64,000 nucleotides of DNA from Isoetes taiwanensis. Its lineage: Eukaryota > Streptophyta > Lycopodiopsida > Isoetales > Isoetaceae. The notes beneath the pieces are model-generated. The model was not told where the DNA came from, did not search any database, and worked only from the letters and a program-made list of their open reading frames with translations. Position numbers and translations under genes: made by a program. The stretch is taken from contig JAJEKV010000317.1 in the NCBI GenBank assembly GCA_021234155.1, positions 64,001 to 128,000 of the forward strand, read 5' to 3'. Below, piece after piece: positions 34,659-45,979 of the stretch; position 1 is the stretch's first letter, and the number at the start of each line of letters is the position of its first letter.

Positions 34659-37010
34659 GTGGTGCTTGGAGCCACCGGCCTTGCTCTATGCTAACTATAT
34701 TGCCACATGCATGTAACAAACTTGCTGCATATTGACAGCTTATTTCCCCAATGATGCAGCAGATGCTGAGGAACAGGGTGGCTTCAGGTGCATCACTGCA
34801 TTTTGTAGAAGTTTTTAGATTATTTTGATCACATTTTAATACTGAGAGATGGCAAGAACCTGCTTATCAGAAGGTAAGGGATCCTTGAAACAAAAGACAC
34901 CTTATGAATGGAGTGTGATGTTTCACATTTCTTTGTTGCCTAGCAAGCAGGGAAATCAGGAGACATGTATTTATTGGATATACCACTGACATGAAGTGGT
35001 GGAGATTTTTGGGATCCCACCAAGGAGTGTGAAGCTTTTTGAAGAGATTCTCATAAATTTGCCGGTCATGGTCTGCCTGCCCTAACTATGAATAAATGTC
35101 TAGGGCAGAAGCAATTCTAAGGAACTAATACCCAAGTTCCCTTTACTGCATAAAATTTCAACCTCAAAAGACAGCAAATTTATATTGCGGCTCCTGAATT
35201 GAGCAGGCTTATGTTGCATAATGCATGCAGGCTTATAATGCATCATGCATGCGTTGTGTCATTTACTACGCATAGAGGATATTCCAGACTAGAATGAGAA
35301 TATAATGTGATTAGGTTCAAAAGGTTATTGACCTTAGGGCTTAAGTAAGAAGAAAGTTGTTGGCTGCACATATCCCTTTGAGAAAGAAGGGTAATGAAAT
35401 TCCAGGAATATCTCCTCCAATACGTCGCCAAAATTTCTCTTTCCTAAGATTCTTGCGTAGGTTGGCCGAAAAAGGGGGAGGTTTTTTTTTTTTTTGGTTA
35501 TGGCATGATGGGCTTGCATGGTCGAAAATAGCAGGGCTTTTTGTTCACGGGGGCTGCTAAGAGCAGCCCGATGGAGGCGGCCGGACCACGGATGGAGAAG
35601 GCGATGGAGGCCATGCGAGGCGCAGGCGGCTGCCCTGCCGGCTTAAAGGCTGCGATGGCATCTACGGGGGTTCTTGGCAATCCCAGCCTCACCTTTTTTG
35701 GTTCTTCTCTTTTCTTCCAGGATTGCGGGGGGGTTTGGGTGGGTTATCTTTGCCTTGGTTTCTTTGGGCGTGTAGACATGGTCCTTCAGCAGCCTGTTGG
35801 GGTTTCTGAAGCGCATCTTCATTGGCTTGGGATTGGAGCCTGTAATTGCTGTAGATGGGCAACGGAGGTGCAGTCTGGCATACAGTCCGGGGTTAACAAA
35901 TTAAATGTAGAGCATTTTCGTTTTATCCCTTTGGCTGTAAAATAGTTGGCTGTGCGCAAATGGGTCTGCCTCTGATTTTGATTGTTGCTCCTTCCTGCTT
36001 CTTGCTTCATTCCTCTTGCTTCTGATTCTTCTTGCCTCTTCTTGCTTCTTCCTTTTTCTTGCTTACATTATATATATCGTCTTAGCGGATAGTCTGCCTT
36101 GGTTTAGGTGTGCTAGATTATGCGGCAGTGCTGTGTGGACGTAGCAGTTGTGCGGCTTCGGCGGGGTTACGAATGCAAAATATTCTCTTCCACGCCAATG
36201 GTTCATGGCACTTTGTTGTATTTTATACGTATGCAGTATGGGGGCGTTGTGCTATCTGAGGGTGTGAGCTGTAAAATGCCTTGCCCTTCATCTGGCATAT
36301 TCTAGACATCATACCATCATCTAATGGACCATACAAAAAATTAACACATAGAGGCATTAGATAATATCTATCTCTATTTGAAATTTAGTAAGTCCTTCCT
36401 CAAATGGCAGATTCTCTTGAGGTGGGCCATAATTGGGTAATAATGCGGGTATCATTTGTTTATACTTCATTCTTTCGCTGGTGCTTCTTTCTATTGAGCT
36501 CAGCATAGAGCAGCAAAAGCAGATGCATTTTCTTTGTACTCCTTCATAATCAGCGTGCAGGTAAGCATGTATCTCCTCTATTGCTTTTCCCATATCCAGG
36601 TCTTGAATATTTAGGTTATCTAGGTGAAATTTGCTATATGTACTGTATTCCCCTTGGATTCAAGCTATGCTTATTGTCTATCGAATTGGGGTGAACCATA
36701 GCGAGCTACATGCACTGGCATTAAAATCCCTGGCTTGCTGATTACATGTTGTTATAAGGTTTTTTTTCGCTATCTGCTTCCAGAACCTCATGTGGCAACA
36801 AAGTCAGGACGTGGCAAGTGCAAGCCAAGAACTCCGAGTTGCAGGCACCGGAGTGACAAGGGATTGATAGGAAATGGACTTTGAGAGCCCAAGGTATGAT
36901 TATTTAGTCTGAAAGTGACTTAAATTTGATACTATCTCAGCCTGTTGTGGCAATACTGATGCTATACCAGGAGCTTAAGGAAAACTGAATGTTGACGCAG
37001 GCATTGGCCA
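34659..37010. other. Helitron interior, unassigned; small open stretch 36357-36593
   Basis: No clear gene. The GC-rich patch at 35560-35680 is open on both strands (plus: MEAAGPRMEKAMEAMRGAGG) and may be a first exon of unknown origin. The minus stretch 36357-36593 (MIPALLPNYGPPQENLPFEE) looks protein-like but is not recognised, and could be another captured piece. A T-run lies at about 35482-35495. Confidence 0.4.
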
Positions 37011-37020
37011 TTTAATTACT

Positions 37021-37376
37021 CTGTCAATAACCTTCACCAGCAAATGGCACTCTTGATCTTCAAGAGTTGAAGACATCAGCAATGGCAAAACTTGGTTAAG
37101 CAATGGACCCGCTCCAAACTCACGAGCCTTATCAGTTAACTGCCTCAAGCTGTCTTCCTTTGAGGAGGGGTACCATTCTTTACTTTTAAAAGAAGCTTCA
37201 TAATTTTCCGATCCTTGCTTTCTTCTGGAGTCATTTCTTCCTCTTCTTTTTCAGTTAAGAGTGCACCGAAGTACTGATAGTCCTCTGGCTTCATAAATGG
37301 CAGTCCTCCAACAAGTTCCTTAGGCACATCAAATTCGTGATTGTTCTCGTCCTCCTCGGGAATTGCATAAGCGGTG
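37021..37376 (-). pseudogene. SF3B1: SF3B1 (spliceosome U2 snRNP subunit) fragment
   Basis: The minus strand reads YAIPEED...FDVPKE, GGLPFMKPEDYQYFGALL, then [21 protein letters not shown]. After a one-base loss near 37145 it continues [20 protein letters not shown] and LLVKVIDRV. This is the conserved join between the N-terminal tail and the HEAT-repeat region of SF3B1, the U2 snRNP branch-site subunit. About 115 of roughly 1,270 residues remain, and the text stops after VIDRV. No promoter, other exons or 3' part are nearby. It lies on the same strand as the RAD17, PPR and PDH fragments. Confidence 0.88.
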
Positions 37377-38417
37377 TTCCCATTAGTGGAGTGGAAGTTG
37401 CAAGTAACTTTCGTGCGAGGAGTCCTTATTGGCACGCATTATATGAAGCGGCGGCTTCCAATACAGTATCCTTCCTTGGGGAACATGTTTTTACCTCTAA
37501 ACTTCAGGCAACCGTGGCGAATTTGGAGGTTCATTGTGATGCTTGATTCTTTCATGAACAGGGGTCGCCCCGAAAAGTCGGATTTTTCGGGCGCTTACGG
37601 TTTTAGGGCATCGTCCCCAAGCAGTAACCTTTTATGTAAATACATTTCTTCAGAAATCCCAGTTCATCTCTATTGCTTAGTTGACTGTAGTATGTTGAGC
37701 TTGGATCATTTAGGGTGTGCTTTATCTTGCTCATCTTACTCGGGGAAGTGCCTGATTATTACCAAAAAACAAGTTCTTAAGTTTGGTACTGATGTAAAAG
37801 AGTCAAGTGCATTTATTTATTCGACCGAGAATGATTCAACTTTCGTACTGTCTAATCAGTATATATTAAATGCAATATGTGCGCATTAGCATGCCTTGCT
37901 GCATCTTCTTCCTAATGAAGCAAGTCTACGTCGCAACTTACCTTACATTTTTTACAGTGAGAAAGGGTCTTCTGTCTACTCAAATTTCCTAAGATCGCTT
38001 TGTTTTTCTGGTGGCCTGAATTTGGCATGCTTTATATATGGCTAAACGCTTGATAAGATGCTGTAGAATGAATCAGAGCAATGTAGAGAATGGTAGAGAT
38101 GCAGACATGGATGTATGACTGATTGTCGTTGGATAGCAGAATATGACTACTAAGGGAGATACACGGCTGGATTCTATGAGGATTGCATGAGGAGCATTTT
38201 TTTCTGGAAAATATGCAATATGTGCTTATTAGGATGTCTTGCATCAACTTCCTAATGAAGCAACTCTATGGACAGGCTTAGCAACTCTATGAATGCCTTT
38301 TGATTCTAACAGATGCCTTTTGATTCTAACATGCGAAGCTTCCGCCTACTACCCATTCAAGCAAAATTACTTGATCCAGCTATGCAATAGGGCCATCCAA
38401 GAAAAATTACTTGATCC
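37377..38417. other. Helitron interior between SF3B1 and PDH fragments
   Basis: No gene recognised. A hairpin with CCCCGAAAAGTCGGATTTTTCGGG lies near 37568. A block containing GCAATATGTG and CTTCCTAATGAAGCAA occurs twice, near 37872 and 38214. Confidence 0.4.
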
Positions 38418-38593
38418 ATCTTGGGAAGATAAGCAACCAATAGGGCTATCCAAGTAATCAAAAAAATTCTCCATGATAGCAGCTCTCAAACTAGCCCCAA
38501 TTCCTCCAGTCCTCATGCATTCTTCCATAACCAGTACTTTGTGTGTTTTTTTTACTAAATTCCCTATTGTATAAAGGTCAAAAGGCTTCAATC
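38418..38593 (-). pseudogene. plastid-type pyruvate dehydrogenase E1-beta fragment
   Basis: The minus strand reads [31 protein letters not shown], then [17 protein letters not shown], which is the C-terminal transketolase domain of pyruvate dehydrogenase E1-beta. The similarity starts right after an acceptor-like TATAATATAG and stops right after SSQD, where normal proteins go on with VPTPYA. Starting at a splice site means the piece came from genomic DNA, not from a processed transcript. Fewer than 60 of about 330-400 residues are left. The assignment to the plastid rather than the mitochondrial form is less sure. Confidence 0.82.
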
Positions 38594-41531
38594 CTATATT
38601 ATAATGTTTTGATGTGTGATTTGTTGGGGTTTTTTTAGCCTATTTCTTGGTACGTTGGCAGCTATGTCGGTTCCAGAAGACTGAGTATCCGATGGATCTG
38701 ATTGATCCAATGGAAGATGAGTCATCTCCAGGTTTTGATGCCCAGCTATGTGTTGTGATGCTTCTTACCTTAAAGAGAAGTCTGAGTATAGCATAAATGT
38801 CGCAGATGAAAAGGGTCTTAGAAATACTGAAAGCACGGTTGCTTAGAGACGAGATAAATGCAGAAAACATCCATTACTGAAAGCACGGTTGCTTAGGGAC
38901 GAGATAAATGCAGAAAACATCCATTATTTTAGCAGCGGAAATTAATGCCAAGCTTTGGCGACTTGAAAATGGAGGATCATTGCAGCAGAGTGAGCTTTTT
39001 TGGAGATTTTGTAGGTATGGAGTTAGAATTTTTTATTCAAGGCAAAATGGGGACGATCTGTAAAGCTTTATGTACACAAAGCGAGGATGATCTGGTATGG
39101 TAGTTATAAGGGCTTTGCAGGATGTACTCTTGTCATTTTGCACTGAGGTTGTTAAGTCACAAAAGCTAGATCTCCCTGTATCTCATATGCTGCTGATGGT
39201 TTTAGCATTTAGAAAGTGTTAGAAGCATGTCCTTTCTGTACCTAAGTAGTTTGTTATAAACCTTCGTATCATCTTGCTGGATTTGTCAGAAGGGAAAGAA
39301 ATAGGTGATTTGTGAAGGTCCATTGATGCAGTTCGAATGGATTTATCTGTGAGCTCTTTAATCTTGCTTAAGATGCAAGCATTAGACATTACACTCGATT
39401 CGATTGTTGATAAGTTATCCTAACCTTCAAAACTGCAAGCAGTCACTACAGAAATGAGTTTTTGGGCTTGCTAAATTAGAGGATTTTTATCTACATCAAT
39501 ACAAAAGCATCATTTCACATCATAGGCAATTTCATTTGTGTCCCTAGGATTCATGCTTCTCAATGGACGTCAGACAAAAGTATCTTAGAATGATTCTTAA
39601 CATTCTCTGTTTTTCCATCTTCACAGGTACATTGTTGTTTATTTCTACATGGAAAGAGCTATGATTCTTAGCCGTTTTCAATATTTTGGTTTTGCAAGGA
39701 TTTTGTGGGCATTCGGGTGATTCTGATGGAATTTGATCTGCTTTGGAAGTTGATAGGGAAAGGCCGAATCCTTTACAATGCAACTCATTATGTTAATCAA
39801 TTGATACAAAATGCATGAGAGCATGGGGTTCTGAATATTGAGCCCCTCTATGATATTGGTTCTAAATGTGGATGCACTAAGAAGAGGGGTTCAAGCAAAT
39901 CCTTATTTGCTTGAATGTCAATACTCTATTCATGCATTAATCTTTGGGCTACAAACAATATTGCTTATGCGGTTCCATTTCATTTTGTACAGGGGCAAAT
40001 CTGATGATCAATGAAGGCCATGCATAGCTATGGCTTATGCAGATCAGAGATTATAAAAAAGGCTTCACTTGAGGAATCTAGGTAGGTCAAACATGGTGCA
40101 ATCAAGGCTGTTTTAGATGTGCATTTTCTGCAAGCAATCTCTTAGAATGTTGAGAGAATAAAAACTGTAACTTACTACTTACAAGACATAATAATGGGAG
40201 CAGGTGGTCTTGCAATAAAATTCCTTGAAAGAAGTGCAGGAAATGCAAGCGCATTGTTTTGAAGCAAATGCTACAAGTAAAATTGGCAACACAGAACAAT
40301 CTGTCACCATTTTTCTTTCCTTTTGCTCATTTCCACATGATGGCCTGCTGTAAAAGATCTCCCTCCCAGCTATGGAAACAGACTTAATCTTCTGAATCTT
40401 AAAGAAAAGATCTACTATATATAGCGTCCAGCTTTGCAGATGTGTATTTGAAGATGCTTGGTTCTAAACTATGCAGACTGAATTATACTGCATCCTAATA
40501 TAGATAGAGCTTAGAAGTCAGATCAATACCTTTACAACTCAGTTGAAAAGATTAGATCTGATTATAGTGGTTGTCTTATAAATCGTTCAATTATACAGAC
40601 GCCTCTACTAAATATCCAAGATTATCTGTCTTCTAGACTTTGAGGTCATGTGACTACAAGATAGAATTGCTTTTAAATAAGAATTTCAAATTGCTTTTGA
40701 AATGCAGGGTACAGTGGAGTAATTTTTACAGTTGGCAAAATAATATCTTATTCTTTTATGCCATTTTCATATCCCTTTATTGCTTGGAAGCCCAAAAAAA
40801 CATTTGTACACATTATTTCTATTGGTTCAATTGGATATGAAAGTAAAAAATATAGCATTGGTTCAAAATAGAACCCATATGTCTCTCCCATACAATGCAA
40901 CAACAATGCTATGAAGGAAATTTTAAATGCTTTAAAAAGTATGAATAATCGTACAATACTACACTATCTTTGTCTAATATTGTTAAATTTTGTAGCTTCC
41001 AAATACTTTGTCAAATTTCTATAAAATTGACAAAGTTCTTATCTGGACCTATCAACACATCAAATGGCATTATGGTGGTACTCAAAAAATGCAATTATAA
41101 TTCCACAACACATGAAAGATAATTGCAAGGTATGCCTTAAAAGGTAAGAATGAGACAACTTAATAGTCCAATAAAAAGAGGTTTGCTCGGTCCTAATTAG
41201 CTTTCCTCAATTAGGTTTCAACATAAGACATGTTTCTCAAATTTAACGTGTTATAATACATGCAGACATTAATACTTGCTTCACATGGAACGCCCAATGT
41301 ACTTCCTACTCCACTCTTCACATGGAAAGCCCCCCGAAGGTGGGCAACTTCCTATTATGCCTATTATGTATAACGTGTCTCCAACTTTATATTGATGTGT
41401 CTCTAATTTTGCCCAAAAATTTTTATAGAACGAAGATGACGTGTCTTCCAACTTTTCCCATGAATGTCCATAGCTCTGATCATCTACATCTTCCCAAGAG
41501 TTTATGTCTGGCTCTGATCATCCCAACTTAT
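38594..41531. other. Helitron interior, AT-rich, tandem duplication
   Basis: A 50 bp unit (CTGAAAGCACGGTTGCTTAG...ACATCCATTA) is repeated in tandem at about 38826-38926 with one base difference. No gene was recognised; the open stretches at 39544-39783 and 40102-40299 have no motifs. Confidence 0.45.
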
Positions 41532-41559
41532 GCCCAGCAACGCTGAGCACCATTACTAG
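41532..41559 (+). repeat. Helitron 3' terminus (hairpin + CTAG)
   Basis: The hairpin GCCCAGCAACGCTGAGC has a 7 bp stem with one mismatch and an AAC loop. A 7 nt spacer and CTAG follow, with T as the next base. It shares GCCCAGCAACGCT with the inverted left end. Confidence 0.68.
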
Positions 41560-41585
41560 TATACATATTAAGGTAGGATGGGTGG

Positions 41586-41815
41586 GAGTCAAGGGAACTA
41601 CTGAGAGAGAAGAAAATGCCGATGAGAAGTCGATCAAGAACCTGCAAGAAATAGCGATCCTCAAACGAACCAGAGCCCCAGAAAAATGCGTGCAATGCAT
41701 GCGCATGCATGCAAGAGATGCATGCTCGCCCATTCGAGAATACCGATCCGATGGCTCGGATCGATGGCATTCTTGAATAAGGGCACGCATGAAAACAGAC
41801 AAAAGCTCCCGACAA
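41586..41815 (+). repeat. hairpin repeat copy 1
   Basis: It shares AGTCAAGGGAACT.CTGAGA, CGATGAGAAGTCGATCAAGA and the hairpin core with copy 2 at 41974. The hairpin (41729-41782) centres on CCGATCCGATGGCTCGGATC, with outer arms ATTC...GAAT. No protein is proposed. Confidence 0.6.
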
Positions 41816-41973
41816 AAAGACAACTTCCTTATTAAAATGGGATCAAGGCCGAAGGTTGAAGGATGGCCACAAAAGTGACAAGATCGGGGAAGAACATATC
41901 CCAACATGGAAAAACACGCCAAACTGTCAAATCAAGTAGGGAGAAGCTCCTCCCCTGCCTGGTATAAAAAAAA

Positions 41974-42165
41974 AAGAGTCAAGGGAACTGCTGAGAGAGA
42001 AGAAAACGCCGATGAGAAGTCGATCAAGAACCTGCAAGAAATAGCGTTCCCTAAACGAACCAAGCCCCAGAAAATGCAGGTAATGCATGAATGCATGCAA
42101 GAGATGCACGCTCGCCCATTCGCGAATACCGATCCGATGGCTCGGATCAATGGCATTTTTGGAAT
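41974..42165 (+). repeat. hairpin repeat copy 2
   Basis: About 90% like copy 1 over 190 bp. It is preceded by an A-run (41968-41977). The hairpin arm is more degraded on its right side. Confidence 0.6.
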
Positions 42166-43139
42166 TCTGTGTTTCAGAATGGTGGGCATATTTTTGATGA
42201 TTACAATCCTTCATGTATTTCAAAACAGTTGGACATCTTTTTGATAATTATAATCCTAGCACATATGCAGGGAACACAGGCTACTCCAAAAACTACTGCT
42301 TGGCCATTCTACCCCTATTTTGTATTTTTGACAGGCTTTTATGCCATTTTTGAAGGTATGTAACGCTAATTGCTCTCTTTTTGTTGATATTGTGGTCAAA
42401 TATGAAGGATGGATGTCATCAAGAAATACTCCAGGTTTTGGATTTGCTTGAGTTCAGACCGTGCTTCTTCATGCTCAAACATCCATGCATCCTTTAATTC
42501 CATCTCTAGGTGCTATCCTTAATGCTTCTACATTGCAGGTAAAGCTACTCTCTCAGGCCATGTTCAGATTACTGGTGCCAAGAACACAAGATTTATGGTC
42601 TTAACAAGTGCATTGTGCACTTAACTTTATGTGTTCATTTGATTTTAAATGGTCTTCAGCTCATTATACATCATGCAACTTGCTCTTTCTTGGTCTGGAA
42701 TACTGAAAATTTGCTTGCAAATAAGCAGTTCAGAGCACTGGAGTTTCTTCCCATAGCATATTCAGTAGACCTTACTATTCCCTTGCATTCTGACCTACAT
42801 TGAGTCTCATATAACAACAAATTATTTGTGCTGAATTTACATCAGAAGTTCAAAAACACCACAGTTTTTTTGCATTGGAGAAGACTTCTTTTCTCTAGAC
42901 TGTTGCATTCCAGTTTTCTCACTATCCATCTTGTTTGGAAGTTCTTGTTGTTATGGCATTTATTAGCAATTTCAAAGTAGTCAATGAACAATTTGCTGTG
43001 GAGTTTAAAATTCAATCTGGGCGTATGTAAGTATTATGTAATATTGCTTCCAAGTGCACATTTGAGAAGAAGACAAGATTGGGTAGCCTGATATTGTGGT
43101 CAAGCTAAGTACAAAAGACAAGCTTAATGTGAGAAAGAA
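42166..43139. other. AT-rich spacer, no gene
   Basis: Short open stretches only. The 5' end of the LINE fragment at 43140 may extend into this stretch but is not visible in translation. Confidence 0.4.
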
Positions 43140-44256
43140 ATGAAGAATCCTCCTTGGCAGATTATACTAAAGGGGTTGCTTGCTGCTTGGGACACTGTCA
43201 GGTCTCTTTTCCATATTAATCCTGAGGCATGTCTTCAGTTGTCCACTCCATGCTGGTGGACTCCTTTGCAGGACACTCCAGAGAATGTGCCTCTAAGTGT
43301 GGTTGTTCATCCAAAGACACAACGACGATGGATAGTAGCTGGTATAAGCACTATTGCAGCTTGGTATGAATCTGGTCATCTTATGTCATGGGAAGCATCT
43401 AGAACAAAGTTCTTGTTGTACAGATGGAACTGAGTAATCTGGAATCATATTGTTGCATTATTGCCACAGGATTCTGGTCCACAGATTGAGGTAGTCGTAT
43501 GGGGTTGCCATCAGGATATCCAGCCAGGGCGGTTTGTGTCTTTTGTGTATAAATTGCTTTTGCATTCTGAAATCCTGCCTCCATCTAATAGGTGGCATCT
43601 TCAGGTCCCTCAGCCACAATGAAAAAGTGTTTGGATATGGGTATGGGATAAGCTGCTTCATCCCAAAGTAGTAGATTTGTGGTGGCAAGTGATCCATAGA
43701 TGCCTCAGAGTCAACAGATTAGTCCATAAAATGGATAATCGGATTTCAGAGCTCTGTCCTTTATGCCAGCAAAGGGTTGAGAGTATTAAGCATTGTTTTT
43801 TCTTATGTGAGCAGCTTCGGGAGGCATGGTCTTGGTTGTTGACCCTATTTGGCACGTCTCGATCCAGCCAGCAAATTTTGCTTGTTATCTATCCTGATGC
43901 TTGGCCCAAACTACGGAAACGAGCTTTTCATCTCTCATGTGGCTGGCTTTTATGGTCAATCTGGAAGAGAAGGGGGTTGTTTATCTTTAAGGGCGTAGAT
44001 ACTGCATATGAGATTGTTCTTCCATGGGTGCAAAATAAAATTGTTATGGCTTACAATTGTTCTTCTCTTGATCAAGAGAAGAAAGTACTGATCTGGCATA
44101 CTTACCTTCAGATTCATTCTTTTGCATAGGCAGGTGGTTGTGCTCAGATGGATCGGTTTATCCACTGGGGTTATAATCCTGTCTTTGCATTTTATGTTGC
44201 TCTAGTTTTTTGTGAATAAAACTTGTCGTCCTTCAAAAAAAAAAAAAAAAAAAAAA
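43140..44256 (+). mobile_element. 5'-truncated LINE, 3' coding end with poly(A)
   Basis: One reading frame runs from 43140 to the stop at 44127-44129, broken by only two TGA codons (43431 and 43620), both in positions where CGA would fit. It contains the zinc-binding zf-RVT domain of plant LINEs: VWDKLLHPKVVDLWWQVIHR, then ELCPLCQQRVESIKHCFFLC (C-2-C-7-H-4-C). AWSWLLTLFG and LLWSIWKRRG follow. The 3' untranslated part has GTGAATAAAACTTGTCG and ends in 22 A (44235-44256). RT and endonuclease parts are missing. This tail type differs from the two other LINEs here, so it is a separate lineage. Confidence 0.85.
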
Positions 44257-45260
44257 CTATTATAATGTATCTATATGATATGTTACAATTACTTCGAAAT
44301 GGGCAACATGATTGCAAGCACTTCCACCATTAGATTTCCAAGAAGCATGCACATAGATATCTCGGACGAAAATGAAATGTTTAGCACCTGGAAAAATATT
44401 CCTTCAACACAAGACTTCTGCAATGAACAATACTTATCATAAAAAGGAATTCTTTCACTCCATCCTGTCGTGCAACCGATGTTAAACTTGCCAACAAGGT
44501 GAAAGATTTTCAAGGACAAGTACACACACAAAATATGTCCATGATAGTAACAAGAATCATCAAATCGAAGCCAAAAAATTAATCAAAAGATCTATGTTGT
44601 TATCTTAACGTTTTATTAGACAATTTTTACACATTGTTTTTAGCAATTAATCAAAAGGTGTTGTTATCTTAACAATTCATTAGACAATTTTTAGACTCAC
44701 TATTTTTATCTTCAGTAAAGGTGTGCTAAATTCTAGAATGGGGCTCGCATGAAAACAGCAAAACCTCCCTATAGATAGGCTTCTCATTCATCTCAACAGA
44801 TTTTCTACAATGGTGGATAGTGGGTAGCCGCACACATGCGAACTACCCATGAAAAAATAAAGGGAATGTCCAATTATATAATTTGGACCCCATAAAATAC
44901 AATGCTAATAGATGTTTGGCTTGTGTACCTACCGAAAGCTTATCACCGGGATTAAAAAACCCCGCCCTTTCGGGTTTTCGAGGAAAAACCCTAGTGATAA
45001 GCCTTCGGCAAGGGGCTTGGACAAACGTAAGACTGAGAATTCGCTCCCAAAACCCACGAATGGAGAAGTCAAAGCAGCTGCCGCTCGCCAACCTGTACCT
45101 GCACATCACCAACACTAGAAAAATGTGACAAAACAAACCTCCCAAAGTGGAGGGGCTGATCACGCGTGCCACGCGACAATAAAACAAAAACCTCTTCAAA
45201 TAGAGGGGCTGATCACGCGTGCGAGCGACAAATACATTAAACAAAGAAGGGGAGGGTGGG
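44257..45260. other. spacer with foldback and short tandem repeats
   Basis: 44935-45006 is a foldback: arms GCTTATCACC / TGATAAGC enclose CCCTTTCGGGTTTTCGAGG. At 45133-45235 a unit of about 50 bp ending GAGGGGCTGATCACGCGTG is repeated twice, each copy holding a small CCTC...GAGG hairpin. Half of the hairpin repeat is also present at 44730-44790. Confidence 0.5.
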
Positions 45261-45284
45261 TTCAAAGAAAAGAGAATAAAAGAT

Positions 45285-45490
45285 GCTGAGAGAAGAGGAA
45301 GATGGAGATGAGGCGTTGATGAAGAATCTCGCCTAATATAGCGATCCCCAACCAGGCATGCGCCGCATGCATGCATGCAAAGATATATGCATGCCGCCCC
45401 ATTCTAGAATTTCGATCCGATGGCTCGGATCGATGGGATTCTAGAATGGGGCTCGCATGAAAAACAGCAAAAACCTCCCGAATAGAAGAG
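45285..45490 (+). repeat. hairpin repeat copy 3, with near-perfect 55 nt hairpin
   Basis: The hairpin at 45397-45451 has outer arms CCCCATTCTAGAAT / ATTCTAGAATGGGG (14 bp, perfect) and inner arms TCGATCCGA / TCGGATCGA (9 bp, perfect), separated by a small bulge, with a TGGC loop. Flanking text resembles copies 1 and 2 but is more diverged. Confidence 0.65.
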
Positions 45491-45979
45491 AACTGGGTAG
45501 AAGCATGAAAGGGTGATTGAATTTTTTTGTATATTGATGTAAAAATTTGAACTGGGTTAAAGTGTTTGTAATGTACATTTTGAATTTTTACATGGAGTTG
45601 CCTATCATTAATAAAAGGCGGTTGACGTACAATATTCTCCATAATTATACCAAATCCTCCGAAATCTTGTACTAGCTTCTCTATCAATAAAATCTAAATA
45701 TCTTGCCTCTGCGAAAAAAAAAAAAAACTTTGGCGCACATTTTGAACTTTCCTCAATCGATCAAACATGGCTCGGGATTCTACCTCAACTAAAAACTTGG
45801 TCGAATCGATTATAGCTGCTCCTAAATCGAATACATTTCAAGAAACAAATGTATCTTGAAGAAATTGAAATCCCTTTCCTTCAAGCGATAATACAAATCC
45901 CTTCAAGCAAAGAATACAAATCCGGTTAATAATGCTTTTTGTGCGGGATGTTGTATCCCTTTCTGAGAATGGATCGATG

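Larger units (their letters stand above)
18944..41559 (+). mobile_element. non-autonomous Helitron carrying several host gene fragments
   Basis: The left end is TCTCTACTAG (18944-18953), preceded by A; TCTCTACTA is the plant Helitron 5' consensus. The right end is a hairpin (GCCCAGCAACGCTGAGC, 41532-41548), then seven bases, then CTAG (41556-41559), followed by T. This is the Helitron 3' structure, and insertion is between A and T as expected. The left subterminal sequence (GCCTAGCGTTGCTGGGC, 18961-18977) is nearly the inverted copy of the right hairpin, which links the two ends as a pair. The span is 22.6 kb including a 12.2 kb chromovirus, so about 10.5 kb before that insertion. No transposase is inside. 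Contents: RAD17 exons, PPR, SF3B1 and PDH E1-beta fragments, all on the minus strand. That the two ends belong together is an inference. Confidence 0.65.

Noticed and set aside
38028-38110. Possible Helitron 5' end on the minus strand (TCTCTACCATTCTCTAC)
   Set aside because: It lies inside the 18944-41559 element, and no partner 3' end was found.
44843-45376. 177-codon minus-strand open frame
   Set aside because: It crosses a foldback and two short tandem repeats; composition is driven by these repeats and no domain is visible.
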